Source: DAOUKH01 sp965219875
GTDB taxonomy: Bacteria; Chloroflexota; Dehalococcoidia; SHYB01
Length of the DNA: 64,000 nucleotides
Reading direction: 5' to 3'
Assembly: GCA_965219875.1 (NCBI GenBank)
Contig: CBDCOW010000001.1
Coordinates: forward strand, 124,001 to 188,000
The stretch's first letter is position 1. The number at the start of each line of letters is the position of its first letter. The notes below the pieces were generated by a model. It had not been told where the DNA came from. It made no database searches and was given only the letters and a program-made list of their open reading frames with translations. The translations under genes and the position numbers were made by a program. Below, one piece after another: positions 24,984 to 33,092 of this stretch.

Positions 24984-26159
24984 ATGCACTTCGCCTTCTC
25001 CGCCGAGGACCAAGCCTTCCGCCAAGAACTCCGCGACTTCTACGAACAGGAGTTGCCCGCGGACTGGTACGGCGGCTACGACGAGCGCGACACGATGCAC
25101 GAGTACATCCGCTCGGTGCGCAAGAAGATGGCCGAGCGGCAATGGCTCACCATGGCCTGGCCCAAGGAGTACGGTGGGCAGGACGCCCCGATCACCCGCC
25201 AGCTCATCTTCGCCGAGGAGAGCGCCTACTACCGGTTCAGCGCCCGCGACCAGGGCGTCGGCTTCCTCGGCCCCGCCATCTGGATGCACGGCACGGAGGA
25301 GCAGGAGGAGCGCTTCCTTGGCCCCATTTCGCGCGCCGACGTCGCCTTCCATCAGGGCTTCTCCGAACCCGACGCCGGCTCCGACCTCGCCGGCCTCCGC
25401 ACCCAGGCCCGGCGCGACGGCGACGACTTCGTCATCAACGGCCAGAAGATCTGGGGCGGGCACCTCCACATCGCCGACTACAGCTTCCTCCTCGCCCGAA
25501 CCGACCCCGACGCCCCCAAGCACAAGGGCATCAGCTTCTTCGTCATCCCCGCCGACACGCCCGGCATCCGCTACGAGGAGTTCGGCAACCTCGCCGGCGG
25601 GATGCAGAACGTCGTCTACTACGACAACTGCCGCGTCAACGCCCGCGACTGCCTCATAGGCGAGGAGAACCAGGGCTGGTACATCGCCACCACGGTGCTG
25701 AACCATGAGCGCACCGTCGTCGAGCACGCCCCCACCGCCAAGCGCCAGATCGAAGACCTCATCAAGGTGTGGCGCGACTTCGGATGGAGCGCGGCCGACC
25801 CCGTCCGCGCCAACGTCCGTCACCGCCTCGCCCAGATGGCCATCGAGGCCGAAGTCTGCCTGATGCTGGCCTACCGCATCGGCTGGCTGCAGAGCATCGG
25901 TCATCAGCCGACGTACGAGGCCTCGCAGGTGAAGATCTTCGGCAGCGAGATGACGCAGCGCATGGCCCACACCGCCGGCGCTCTGCTCGGACTCTACGCC
26001 CAGATCGAGCGCCACACCGCCAAGCGCGGCTACGTCCTGGCCGACGGCCGCGTCGAGCACCTCATCCGCATGCAGCTCATGTACAGCCTTATCGGCGGGG
26101 CCAACGAGATCCAGCGCAACGTCATCGCAGGCCGCGGCCTCGGCCTTCCCCGCAGCTAG
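24984..26159 (+). CDS. acyl-CoA dehydrogenase family protein
   Basis: 391 residues, full length for the family; GGAG sits five bases before the ATG. FAD-binding features include FHQGFSEPDAGSDLAGL and GQKIWGGHLHIADYSFLLART. The C-terminal domain has TAGALLGLYAQ and the end motif MYSLIGGANEIQRNVIAGRGL. The usual catalytic Glu near the C-terminus is not obvious in its standard place, so an unusual substrate or base is possible. It probably oxidises a CoA thioester; its partners ETF and hydratase are not adjacent. The gene starts 75 bases after doxX. Confidence 0.9.
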   Translation: MHFAFSAEDQAFRQELRDFYEQELPADWYGGYDERDTMHEYIRSVRKKMAERQWLTMAWPKEYGGQDAPITRQLIFAEESAYYRFSARDQGVGFLGPAIWMHGTEEQEERFLGPISRADVAFHQGFSEPDAGSDLAGLRTQARRDGDDFVINGQKIWGGHLHIADYSFLLARTDPDAPKHKGISFFVIPADTPGIRYEEFGNLAGGMQNVVYYDNCRVNARDCLIGEENQGWYIATTVLNHERTVVEHAPTAKRQIEDLIKVWRDFGWSAADPVRANVRHRLAQMAIEAEVCLMLAYRIGWLQSIGHQPTYEASQVKIFGSEMTQRMAHTAGALLGLYAQIERHTAKRGYVLADGRVEHLIRMQLMYSLIGGANEIQRNVIAGRGLGLPRS

Positions 26160-26199
26160 GCCGACTCCCTTTGAACAAGAGAGCCGAAGCAAGGCCTCT

Positions 26200-26757
26200 T
26201 CAACTGGGAATCACTCGGCTCACCGGCAGCGATATGTCCTCGAAGGAGGCCGGCGTAAGGCTCCCCTCCGCGCCTATCAACCGCGATTCGGCGTATTCTC
26301 CGTTTAACGGCGTCGAATATAGCTCCACCGACCGCGCGTCCAGGTTGACGATCCAGACTTCGGGGATCCCCGAGCGGGCATAGATCGGGAGCTTCGCATT
26401 GCGGTCGAACTCGATCGTCGTGTCGGACACCTCGATCAGCAGCAGCGCGTCGTCCGGCCCAGGGTGGCCCCGCGAGTAGTCGCGCCGTTTCAGCAGCATG
26501 AGGTCGGGTTGCGGCTCGCTTCCCGCGTCCAGCCGCACCGGGCCTTGGACCCTCAGAATGGCCCGCCCGTGAAGCCCCTCGAACAACATCTCCGACAGTC
26601 TATCGACACAGCTCGCGTGCCTGCTGCCGATTGGAACCATGGCGATGATCTCTCCGTCCAACAGCTCGACGCGATCTTCTCTCGTCAGAATGCCGGCCTC
26701 GGCCATCGCGTGGTATTCGTCCACGGTGAATGCGCGTCGTTGGATCTGCGTTGTCAT
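26200..26757 (-). CDS. Uma2-family (DUF820) restriction-endonuclease-like protein
   Basis: 185 residues from ATG 26757. It shows the family pattern FTVDEYHAMAEAGILTREDRVELLDGEI, then EPQPDLMLLK and LLIEVSDTTIEFDRNAKLPIYARSGIPEVW. The PD-(D/E)xK nuclease-like core residues are D in PQPD and E-V-S with a downstream K. The family is very abundant in Cyanobacteria and Chloroflexota, often mobile, and its biological role is unproven. It stands alone, convergent with the acyl-CoA dehydrogenase gene. Confidence 0.9.
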   Translation of the reverse strand: MTTQIQRRAFTVDEYHAMAEAGILTREDRVELLDGEIIAMVPIGSRHASCVDRLSEMLFEGLHGRAILRVQGPVRLDAGSEPQPDLMLLKRRDYSRGHPGPDDALLLIEVSDTTIEFDRNAKLPIYARSGIPEVWIVNLDARSVELYSTPLNGEYAESRLIGAEGSLTPASFEDISLPVSRVIPS

Positions 26758-26833
26758 GAGCGCCCTCGGCAAGCGCTTCCGCGCCGCCGCAATTGTAGCA
26801 CGCAGCCCGCTTTAGACGGCCAGCTAGGCCGTC

Positions 26834-27574
26834 CTAGGCCCAGCGCAACAGAATCTCAGCAACACGCTTCGGGCTGCTGATCATCGCGTCGTGTTCCCCG
26901 GCCAACTCGATCTGCTCCGTCTCCGGTATCGCGAACTTGGCGGCGAACTTGCGCTGCCAGTCAGAGGGCATCGACCGGTCGCGGGTAAGCACGATCCAAG
27001 AGGCGGGCTTGAGTCCTACGAACCCGGCGCGCGCGACCTTCTCCATCGCCGGCATGGGGCGCTCGTGTTCGAACTCCCTTTCGAGGCAGGCCAGGAGCCA
27101 TTCGGCGCGCTCCCGCCCCAGCCGCCGGCTCGACCGGTCGAGGTCCCACTCCGACTTGAACCGCTCCCTCGGCGCGGCCGGTTCAAGCCGCGCACCGATG
27201 TCCATCTTCCCCATGCTCACCAGCAGGTCGCGCAGGCTGTCGCCCTCGTCGGGGACGGCGCAGGCCATGAAGACCACGCGCTTGAAGCGCTCGGGAATGG
27301 CGGTGACCACGTAGGGGATGGTGAGACCGGCGAAGGAGTGCCCGACGACGACGATGTCGCGCAGACCGGCGTCCTCGATGTCGCGGATAGCCGAGGCCGC
27401 GTAGCCGGCCAGCGTGCAGTCCTCGGCGTCCTTCTTCGCTCCCCAGCCGGGCATGTCCAAAGCGACGAGCCGACCCAGATTGGGATGGCCCGAACGGGCC
27501 ATCTCCTCAATCGTCGGCGTCCAGCACCATCCCGCCCGGCCCCCGCCGTGGATGAACACGAAATCGGTACCCAT
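26834..27574 (-). CDS. alpha/beta hydrolase
   Basis: 246 residues. FIHGGGRAGWCW gives the oxyanion-hole loop, VVVGHSFAGL gives the nucleophile elbow (Ser in GHSFAG), and ELAGEHDAMISSP near the C-terminus supplies the His. The acid residue probably lies in the ILTRDRSMPSDWQ region. This is the esterase/methylesterase-like subgroup related to plant MES and hydroxynitrile lyases. The substrate is unknown. The 193-base gap upstream is filled by a dispersed repeat. Confidence 0.88.
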   Translation of the reverse strand: MGTDFVFIHGGGRAGWCWTPTIEEMARSGHPNLGRLVALDMPGWGAKKDAEDCTLAGYAASAIRDIEDAGLRDIVVVGHSFAGLTIPYVVTAIPERFKRVVFMACAVPDEGDSLRDLLVSMGKMDIGARLEPAAPRERFKSEWDLDRSSRRLGRERAEWLLACLEREFEHERPMPAMEKVARAGFVGLKPASWIVLTRDRSMPSDWQRKFAAKFAIPETEQIELAGEHDAMISSPKRVAEILLRWA

Positions 27575-27599
27575 GGCGGCCTAGTCTACCAGCCGCGCT

Positions 27600-27766
27600 C
27601 CATAAGCCTTCCCCCCTCTGGGGGAAACTGAAAGAGGGCACGCGCCCGACGGGCGCGTCGGAGGGACAGGCCGGGCCGGAAGGTCTTGCCTCTTCTCCCA
27701 ACGGGAGAAGATTGAGATGAGGGGCACCCTCGCGACCACCATGGCTTATCGAAGCCGCGGGCCGCC
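27600..27766 (-). repeat. composite intergenic repeat with R1 copy
   Basis: Part of the R1 repeat lies at 27700-27754. Read on the minus strand it has CTTCGATAAGCCATGGTGG, then GCCCCTCATCTCAATCTTC then TCCCGTTGGG. It is followed by GAGAAGAGGCAAGACCTT as in the elements at 52717 and 57479. An imperfect CCCCCCTCTGGGGG hairpin and a GCGCCCGACGGGCGC palindrome complete the gap. No gene is seen. Confidence 0.65.
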
Positions 27767-27767
27767 C

Positions 27768-28619
27768 CTACCCGGACTCGGAGAGAGCGCGTTGGAAGGC
27801 GAGGTCTTCGGGCGGCAGCGGGTCGTCGTCGGCCATGCCGCGCGACTCCTTGATCACGGCGTCGAGACGCCCAGACGCGGTGACGCGCCGGAGGGCGTCC
27901 ATCACCGCCGCGTCGACGAGGCCCCGGCGCTCGAATTGGTCGAGGGCGTCGAAGACGGCGGCGAGGCTCGCGGCGCGGCCCAGGTAGTAGTCGCGGGCGC
28001 GCTCGTGGTTGTTGTAGGCCTCGAAGTTCTCCCCCGCCACGAGCATCATGCCCATGCGCCGCGTCTCCTCGGGCTCGTCTTCGATGAGCGCGGGGTAGTA
28101 GTAGTACAGCATCACCTTCTCCATCCAGGGATGGACGGCGACGCCCCAGGCGTCGAGCTTCGGCCCACATTCGGCGAGCACCCGCCGGAGCCGCCCCTTG
28201 AAGTCGAGCCGCATCGCGACGTGGTCGGCGACCGCGGGGGTGATCTCAATCCCCGTTTCGTGGAAGACGGGGGCCATCAGGTCGAGGAAGTGCCCGCAGG
28301 CGTGGGTCTCGTCGAGATCGGGGTAGCGCTCGCGCATCTCGGAGAGCCGCACCGGAACGCCACGCTCCTCGGCAAGGCGGAAGATGCGCCCGAAGAGGCG
28401 CGGGTCCATGCCGGCCCGGCCTAGGTCATGCAGCAGGCAGGTGATTTCGAGGTCGGCCAGCCGTTCCCGGGGCACGCCCAATTCGTCGGCGAGGGCGAGG
28501 ACGATGCGGCTGGCGCGCTCGGCGTGTGCCTTGTCGTACCCCGGCACGATACGCGACGGGTCGCCGGGGCTGGGCGCGTCGTAGAGCGAGAGGAGGTTAC
28601 GTCTGAGTGTCGCGTCCAT
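27768..28619 (-). CDS. HD-domain metal-dependent hydrolase-like protein
   Basis: 283 residues from ATG 28619; longer readings run into a dispersed repeat. The HD core is read as ERASRIVLALADELG with the upstream His in YDKAHAERAS, then CLLHDLGRAGMDPRLFG, and ADHVAMRLDFKG further on. HD proteins hydrolyse phosphoester bonds in nucleotides or second messengers. There is also resemblance to cyanamide hydratase-like HD proteins. A rare YYYYPALIEDEPEE segment is not explained by the domain. It has no close partner gene. Confidence 0.75.
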   Translation of the reverse strand: MDATLRRNLLSLYDAPSPGDPSRIVPGYDKAHAERASRIVLALADELGVPRERLADLEITCLLHDLGRAGMDPRLFGRIFRLAEERGVPVRLSEMRERYPDLDETHACGHFLDLMAPVFHETGIEITPAVADHVAMRLDFKGRLRRVLAECGPKLDAWGVAVHPWMEKVMLYYYYPALIEDEPEETRRMGMMLVAGENFEAYNNHERARDYYLGRAASLAAVFDALDQFERRGLVDAAVMDALRRVTASGRLDAVIKESRGMADDDPLPPEDLAFQRALSESG

Positions 28620-28654
28620 CGAAAACCCTGCTCTCCCCCATCGAGGCAGCACAT

Positions 28655-28735
28655 TAAGCCTCTCCCCCTCTGGGGGAGACTGAGAGAGGGCGCGCGCCGC
28701 AGGCGCGCGGGCGCCCAACGGCGCCGCTCCCATGA
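28655..28735. repeat. dispersed hairpin repeat
   Basis: CTCTCCCCCTCTGGGGGAGA is followed by GAGAGGGCGCGCGCC-GCA-GGCGCGC and a second GGGCGCCC block. Similar strings lie at 31205, 36400 and 36585. It contains no coding signal. Confidence 0.6.
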
Positions 28736-28770
28736 TAGTCCGCCGATGCGCGCGCGGCGAGAAAAGTTGA

Positions 28771-28804
28771 AGGCCCCGCCGCGCGGGCCACGCGGCGGAG
28801 CCTT
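28771..28804 (-). terminator. Rho-independent terminator of the 145-residue gene
   Basis: On the minus strand AAGGC-t-CCGCCGCG pairs with CGCGGCGG-g-GCCTT around a 7-base loop and is followed by CAACTTTT. It lies 36 bases after the stop at 28840. Confidence 0.75.
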
Positions 28805-28839
28805 CTTGCGATAGCTCGCAATCGTTGGTTGGGCGGACG

Positions 28840-29277
28840 CTAGGCGTCCGGCAGGGGGGAGAGGTCGAGGTCCGGGGGCGGGTACTCAGGGAGCCGCCAC
28901 TGGAGAAGCGGTTTGTCGGCGGCCTTATGATAGTCGTTGGCGTTCTTGGTCGACTCGTTGAAGAGCTCCTCGAACTGGGCCCAGTCGCCGGCCTTGATGG
29001 CTTTCTTGACGCCGCCGAGGTCGTCGGTGATGAACGGCTCCATCCACTGGGCGTACTTGGGGCGGGTGATCATGCAGGTGTCGATCAGCTCTTCGATTTC
29101 CTTGACTTGGAACTCGGCGAGGGGCCAGTTGCCCTCTTTGGCGGCGTAGTAGGCCTTCCACCACCGCGCGCCGACCTCCGGCATGAGCCGCGCCGGGCTG
29201 GGAAGCATCGCCGCGATGTCGTCGATGGTGAAGTAGGCGTGGCCGTTGTAGCCTTGGGGCTTGTCGTCTGTGGTCAT
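28840..29277 (-). CDS. 145-residue protein of unknown function
   Basis: I do not recognise the family. The product is soluble and helical, with many aromatic residues: MPEVGARWWKAYYAAKEGNW, CMITRPKYAQWMEPFI and a C-terminal WRLPEYPPPDLDL. One Cys (CMIT) and several His (GHAY, DYHKAAD) are present without a cofactor motif. The middle, VKKAIKAGDWAQFEELFNES, suggests a helical hairpin. It has its own terminator, so it is a stand-alone unit between the HD gene and the scrambled patch. Confidence 0.75.
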   Translation of the reverse strand: MTTDDKPQGYNGHAYFTIDDIAAMLPSPARLMPEVGARWWKAYYAAKEGNWPLAEFQVKEIEELIDTCMITRPKYAQWMEPFITDDLGGVKKAIKAGDWAQFEELFNESTKNANDYHKAADKPLLQWRLPEYPPPDLDLSPLPDA

Positions 29278-29383
29278 GGAGCCTCCGAAAAGTGTTGCGC
29301 CCCTTCGAGATTGCAGGCCAGCGTAGGGGCCGGTAACCGAGGCATGATAGCAGCGGCCTTAGCCGAGGCGCAAGGCGGCGCCC

Positions 29384-29520
29384 TTAGAGATCAAGCGGCT
29401 GGTGCGCGGGAGGGCCTAGGGGGCGGAAGGCGGGGTCGGTACGGAGGATGACACCGAGGCGTTCGTAGTCCTTGGCCTGCTGTTCGAAGGGGCGGTTGGC
29501 CATGGCGCGTCCGCTGGGGT
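29384..29520 (-). pseudogene. duplicated 3' end of the uracil-DNA glycosylase gene
   Basis: The last 44 codons plus stop of a uracil-DNA glycosylase. They begin in the HPSGRAM motif (PSGRAMANRPFEQQAKDYE) and end GPPAHQPLDL. Compared with the intact gene at 31344-32000 only three residues differ (L/V, D/A, S/P). The fragment has no start and stops abruptly where an SDR fragment on the other strand begins. With 31344-31480 it forms direct repeats bracketing 1.8 kb. Confidence 0.85.
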
Positions 29521-29850
29521 GAGCAGGGCTACGGGCGCATTCTCAACGTCGTCTCCCGTGCCGGGCTGGTCGGGGCCTCCGGCGCCGCGGCCTACGGCGC
29601 GGGCAAGGGCGGCATCTACGGCTTCACCAACGTCGCCGCCCGCGACGTCGCCGTCGTCGCCGCCTACCTTTGCTCGAAGGAGTCCGGCGACGTCAACGTC
29701 CGCTTCTTCTTCGTCCAAGGCGGCCAGGTCGGCCTCTTCGACCCCATCGCCGTCGGCCAAATCCTGGTCAAGGACAGCCGCTGGACCCCCGACGAGCTCG
29801 CCGCCGCCATCCCCAAGCTGCGGCGGCTGCCGCTGGAGGGGATTTACTAG
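29521..29850 (+). pseudogene. SDR dehydrogenase remnant with internal deletion
   Basis: One open frame reads EQGYGRILNVVSRAGLVGAS, then AAAYGAGKGGIYGF with the YxxxK catalytic pair, then jumps from AARDVA to AAYLCSKESGDV and ends LRRLPLEGIY. The N-terminal NAD-binding half is missing. About 50-60 residues between the active-site helix and the C-terminal strand also seem to be missing, when compared with the intact SDRs here. It starts exactly where the glycosylase fragment ends. Confidence 0.75.
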
Positions 29851-29997
29851 GGGCGACCGAGGGCATCTGCGGGCCCACCGGCTAGCAGTCGGGCATTTCG
29901 CCGCCCAGCGAAGGGCGTGGCGGCTATTTTGTTATTGGACGGCAGCGCTGCAAGATGTACGCTAGGCTCCTGTGATCACCTGGCTGTGCCCTTCACC

Positions 29998-31041
29998 TTA
30001 GGCATGCTTTTCAAGGGCTCTTGATATCGACGCAATTGTCTTGTCAAGATTGTTCGCCATAACTCGGAGTTCCTCGCTTCCCCGCGCCACTTCACGGTTG
30101 AGCCGACGTTCCAGACGAGGCAGCGTATCCATTTTCGTCGCCAGGTCGAGTTGTGAGTCGCGCGCCCGGATCGTACTAGATTGGAAGAGCCGCAGCGAAG
30201 TTAGCTGTTCTTGAACCTCAGGGCTGGTTACGTCGGACTGTGCCAGTTGGAATGACACAACAGACTCCAGACTGTCTTCGGTATTCTGTGCAATATCCGA
30301 ATACTCAGCATTCGCTTTCTTCAGTTGGGAACTGAAGTGGGCTATTTGTTCAGCCAGTCGGCGACACACTCTCTGTGCGGCCGCCGGAGAAGAAGCACTG
30401 GGATTGGCGCTGATCTGCGTTAATTCCTCCGTTGCATGTCCTATGGATTGGGTTAGCACGTGAAGGTCGGCCGACACTCCTTCGACGATTTCTGCGATGC
30501 GACCGTAACCATCATTGAGGTCGGTCAGGTGATCGAGGACTCCTCGATCGTCTTCCTGTGCTGTACCGGGAATCGTGACATCTGTGGATCGCTCCGACAC
30601 AGGCTCGACCTGAGCGAAATCGGTGACAGGGCTGCCGAACGGTAGAGTCCCATTAAGAAACTTCCTTGCGTAGTCAGTCAGTTTCCCCTTTGCCTGGTCA
30701 ATATGTGCGAAGTGTGTGCTGTATTCCAGCAGGCGGTACGACTTCAGGTCGAAAGGGACCTCATCGATGACCTGCGTGAGAAGAATAACAGGCTTCCTGA
30801 GAGCATGGGCGAGACCAAGCTCGTAAAACACATTTGGGTTCGAGCCGGTTAAGTCTGCAACAATCAAGTCGCTCTTATGGATGCTCTCCAGGATGTCCTT
30901 GAGGATATTTTGTTGACTGTCTATATCGTCAGCACGGTCGACGTCGAATCCAGCTTCTTCCAGCAGGGGTTTGATGAAACGTGTATAAATGGTATCGTCG
31001 TCGAACGGCATTAATAAGAATGCGGAAGGCTTGTTAGTCAT
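29998..31041 (-). CDS. TIR/nucleoside-deoxyribosyltransferase-like protein with coiled-coil tail
   Basis: 347 residues. The first 110 form a nucleoside 2-deoxyribosyltransferase/TIR-like fold: FLLMPFDDDTIYTRFIKPLL, RADDID, SDLIVADLTGSNPNVFYELG and HALRKPVILLTQ. E74 in FYELG is at the position of the catalytic Glu of such N-glycosidases. Residues about 165-347 are predicted long helices without membrane segments. The gene is clearly lower in GC than its neighbours and uses AT-ending codons, a sign of transfer. Similar N-domains occur in NAD- or nucleotide-cleaving immune effectors; here that role is an inference. It has its own promoter at 31101-31130. Confidence 0.75.
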   Translation of the reverse strand: MTNKPSAFLLMPFDDDTIYTRFIKPLLEEAGFDVDRADDIDSQQNILKDILESIHKSDLIVADLTGSNPNVFYELGLAHALRKPVILLTQVIDEVPFDLKSYRLLEYSTHFAHIDQAKGKLTDYARKFLNGTLPFGSPVTDFAQVEPVSERSTDVTIPGTAQEDDRGVLDHLTDLNDGYGRIAEIVEGVSADLHVLTQSIGHATEELTQISANPSASSPAAAQRVCRRLAEQIAHFSSQLKKANAEYSDIAQNTEDSLESVVSFQLAQSDVTSPEVQEQLTSLRLFQSSTIRARDSQLDLATKMDTLPRLERRLNREVARGSEELRVMANNLDKTIASISRALEKHA

Positions 31042-31100
31042 CGCTGGAACCTCAAGAGCCGATCCGTGCGGTTTTGGGTAGCTATCCCGTTGCCCACGCT

Positions 31101-31130
31101 ATTGTAGCTCCGCTGGAGCCCTTAGCCCAA
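31101..31130 (-). promoter_or_regulatory. promoter of the TIR-like gene
   Basis: Minus strand: TTGGGC at 31130-31125, 18-base spacer, TACAAT at 31106-31101. The spacer carries a GCTCC-GCT-GGAGC inverted repeat (31107-31119), a possible operator. Confidence 0.55.
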
Positions 31131-31167
31131 CTCTCTAGCCATCAGATACGTGTCGCAAGGGCGCGCC

Positions 31168-31194
31168 TAGCAGCTGTAGCGGTCGAGGATGGCT
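31168..31194 (-). pseudogene. 3'-end remnant of a lipoprotein paralogue
   Basis: The minus strand encodes AILDRYSC and a TAG stop, matching the C-terminus AILDRYGC of the lipoprotein at 19788 almost base for base, including bases past the stop. Nothing of the rest of the gene is seen. Confidence 0.6.
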
Positions 31195-31323
31195 ACCCCG
31201 CGGGCGCCGACGCGCCTGCGGCGCGGTTCTCTCGCTCGCCCAGGGAAGGGAGAGGCCGAAGGGACCCGCCCCTCACCGCCCGCACTACTCTAGTCTCTTC
31301 CAAGGGGGAAGGGCCGGAGAGGA

Positions 31324-31343
31324 GGGCGAGTCGCGACTCGCCC
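31324..31343. terminator. 20-bp perfect palindrome after the glycosylase gene
   Basis: GGGCGAGTCG/CGACTCGCCC touches the stop codon of the glycosylase gene (31344). It may end the pyr-udg transcript, though no U-run follows. A related GGAGGGCG...CGCCCCTAC hairpin with a different centre is at 36431-36459. Confidence 0.45.
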
Positions 31344-32000
31344 CTACAGGTCCAAGGGCTGGTGGGCGGGAGGGCCGAGGGACCTGAAGTCCGGGTCGGT
31401 GCGGAGGATGAGGCCGAGGCGCTCGTAGTCCTTGGCCTGCTGTTCGAAGGGGCGGTTGGCCATGGCGCGTCCGCTGGGGTGGTACAGCGGCACGACCTTG
31501 GCCTCGCGCCAAGGGACGGCGGTGGCGACGGCGTCCTTGAGCTTGATGGCGTGGGGCTCGATGAGGTGGAGCGCGTCGAGGGCGCGAACGCCGAGGGTGA
31601 CGACATACGGCGGCTGCACGATGTCGATCATCTCGCGGAGGTAGTTGGAGCAGTTGCGGAGCTCGGCGGTGGTGGGGCGGTCGTTGCGGCCCTCGGCGTC
31701 CTTGGGGTTGCACTGGACGGCGTTGGCGATGAAGAGGTCCCCGCGGCGGAGCTCGGCGTGTTCGAGGAGGCGCTGGAAGTTCTCGCCGCTGCGGTCGCCC
31801 TGGAAGGGAACGCGGGTGACGGCGGAGCCGAAGCGCCCCGGGGCCTCGCCGATGACGAAGACGCGCGCCTCGATCCGCCCGTTCAGGGGGCCGAGGACGG
31901 CGGAGTTGCGCTCCATGCGGGGGCAGAACTCGCAGTCGTAGGCGCGCTGCGCCACGTCGGCGAACCAGATGTACTGCTCTTCAGTGGCGCCGCCGTTCAT
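31344..32000 (-). CDS. uracil-DNA glycosylase, Fe-S (family 4/5-like)
   Basis: 218 residues. Motif 1 is VFVIGEAPGRFGSAV and motif 2 is YHPSGRAMAN. Four Cys that can hold a 4Fe-4S cluster are in CEFCPRM, VQCNPKD and LRNCSNY. The family removes uracil from DNA in base-excision repair. It starts nine bases after carA, as the last gene of the pyrimidine operon. This links uracil removal to pyrimidine supply, though the grouping may be incidental. Its last 44 codons are duplicated at 29384-29520. Confidence 0.9.
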   Translation of the reverse strand: MNGGATEEQYIWFADVAQRAYDCEFCPRMERNSAVLGPLNGRIEARVFVIGEAPGRFGSAVTRVPFQGDRSGENFQRLLEHAELRRGDLFIANAVQCNPKDAEGRNDRPTTAELRNCSNYLREMIDIVQPPYVVTLGVRALDALHLIEPHAIKLKDAVATAVPWREAKVVPLYHPSGRAMANRPFEQQAKDYERLGLILRTDPDFRSLGPPAHQPLDL

Positions 32001-32009
32001 GGCCGTGGG

Positions 32010-33092
32010 CTAGCGGGCCTCGTCGACCATGGAGAGAAAGCGGTCGAACATCTCGACGTTATCGAGAGGGCCGGGCGCCGCCTCGGAGTGGTACTGGATG
32101 GTGAGGATGGGCATCGAGATGTGGCGCAAGCCCTCGACGGTGCCGTCGTGGAGGTTCACGTGGCTCACCTCGGCCTCGCGGGGGAGGGAGTCGGCGTCCA
32201 CCGCGTAGCCGTGGTTCTGCGCCGTGATGTGGACGCGGCCGGTCTCGTTGTCGCGCACGGGGTGGTTGCCCCCGCGGTGCCCGAACTTCAGCTTGTAGGT
32301 CGTGCCGCCTAGGGCGTGGGCGATCACCTGATGCCCCAGGCAGATGCCCATGATGGGCCGCCGCCCCAGCAGGGTCTTGGTGCTGGCGATCAGGTAGTCG
32401 AGCGGGGCGGGGTCGCCGGGGCCGGGCGACAGCAGGATGCCATCGGGGTTGGCGGCGAGGATTTCCTCGCCGGTGGTCGAGGCGGGGACGGTGGCGACGT
32501 CGCAGCCGCGCGCCCTGAGCAGGCGCAGGATGTTGTGCTTCACCCCCATGTCCACGACGGTGATACGCCGCTGGGGACGGGCGCCGCCGCTCCAAGGCTC
32601 CCCCTGCTCCGCGGTAACCGACCGGACGTAGTCCTGATCGTCGTAGGCCGGGCTGTCCCGGAGCAGCTTCATCGCCTCGTCGGGCGTGGCCTCGGAGGTC
32701 AGCACGCCCATCATCACGCCCCGGTTGCGCAGGCGGCGGGTGAGTGCCCGCGTATCGACGCCGGCGAGGCCGGGCACGCCCTCGGCGACGAGGTAGTCGT
32801 GCACCGTCATCTCATTCCGCTGGTGGCTGGGCCGGTCGCAGTGCTGGCGGACGACGAAGCCGCGCACCTGGATGCGGCGCGATTCGACGTCCGCCTTGTT
32901 GACGCCGTAGTTGCCGATGAGGGGGTAGGTCGGGGTGACGATCTGGCCGGCGTAGGAGGGGTCGGTCAGGATCTCCTGGTAGCCGGTCATGCTGGTGTTG
33001 AACACCACCTCACCGACGGACGTCGCCCGCGCGCCGAACGCTTCGCCCCGAAAGATCGCGCCGTCTTCCAGCGCCAGGAACGCCTCAGGCAC
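32010..33092 (-). CDS. carA: carbamoyl-phosphate synthase small subunit
   Basis: 360 residues, GTG start overlapping the pyrC stop by eight bases. The N-terminal CarA domain has ALEDGAIFRGEAFG and FNTSMTGYQEILTDPSY. The glutaminase domain has SPGPGDP, the nucleophile Cys in GICLGHQVIAHA, and His-Glu in QYHSEAAPGP, so the amidotransferase triad is complete. It supplies ammonia to CarB for carbamoyl phosphate. carB does not follow in this operon and must lie elsewhere. Confidence 0.95.
   Translation of the reverse strand: MPEAFLALEDGAIFRGEAFGARATSVGEVVFNTSMTGYQEILTDPSYAGQIVTPTYPLIGNYGVNKADVESRRIQVRGFVVRQHCDRPSHQRNEMTVHDYLVAEGVPGLAGVDTRALTRRLRNRGVMMGVLTSEATPDEAMKLLRDSPAYDDQDYVRSVTAEQGEPWSGGARPQRRITVVDMGVKHNILRLLRARGCDVATVPASTTGEEILAANPDGILLSPGPGDPAPLDYLIASTKTLLGRRPIMGICLGHQVIAHALGGTTYKLKFGHRGGNHPVRDNETGRVHITAQNHGYAVDADSLPREAEVSHVNLHDGTVEGLRHISMPILTIQYHSEAAPGPLDNVEMFDRFLSMVDEAR

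Larger units (their letters stand above)
31042..31343. other. 300-base gap: promoter, gene remnants and hairpin repeats
   Basis: From left to right it holds the leader and promoter of the TIR-like gene, a lipoprotein 3'-end remnant (31168-31194), GCGCC-rich repeat hairpins (about 31205-31300) and a 20-bp palindrome at 31324-31343. No intact ORF is supported. Confidence 0.7.
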
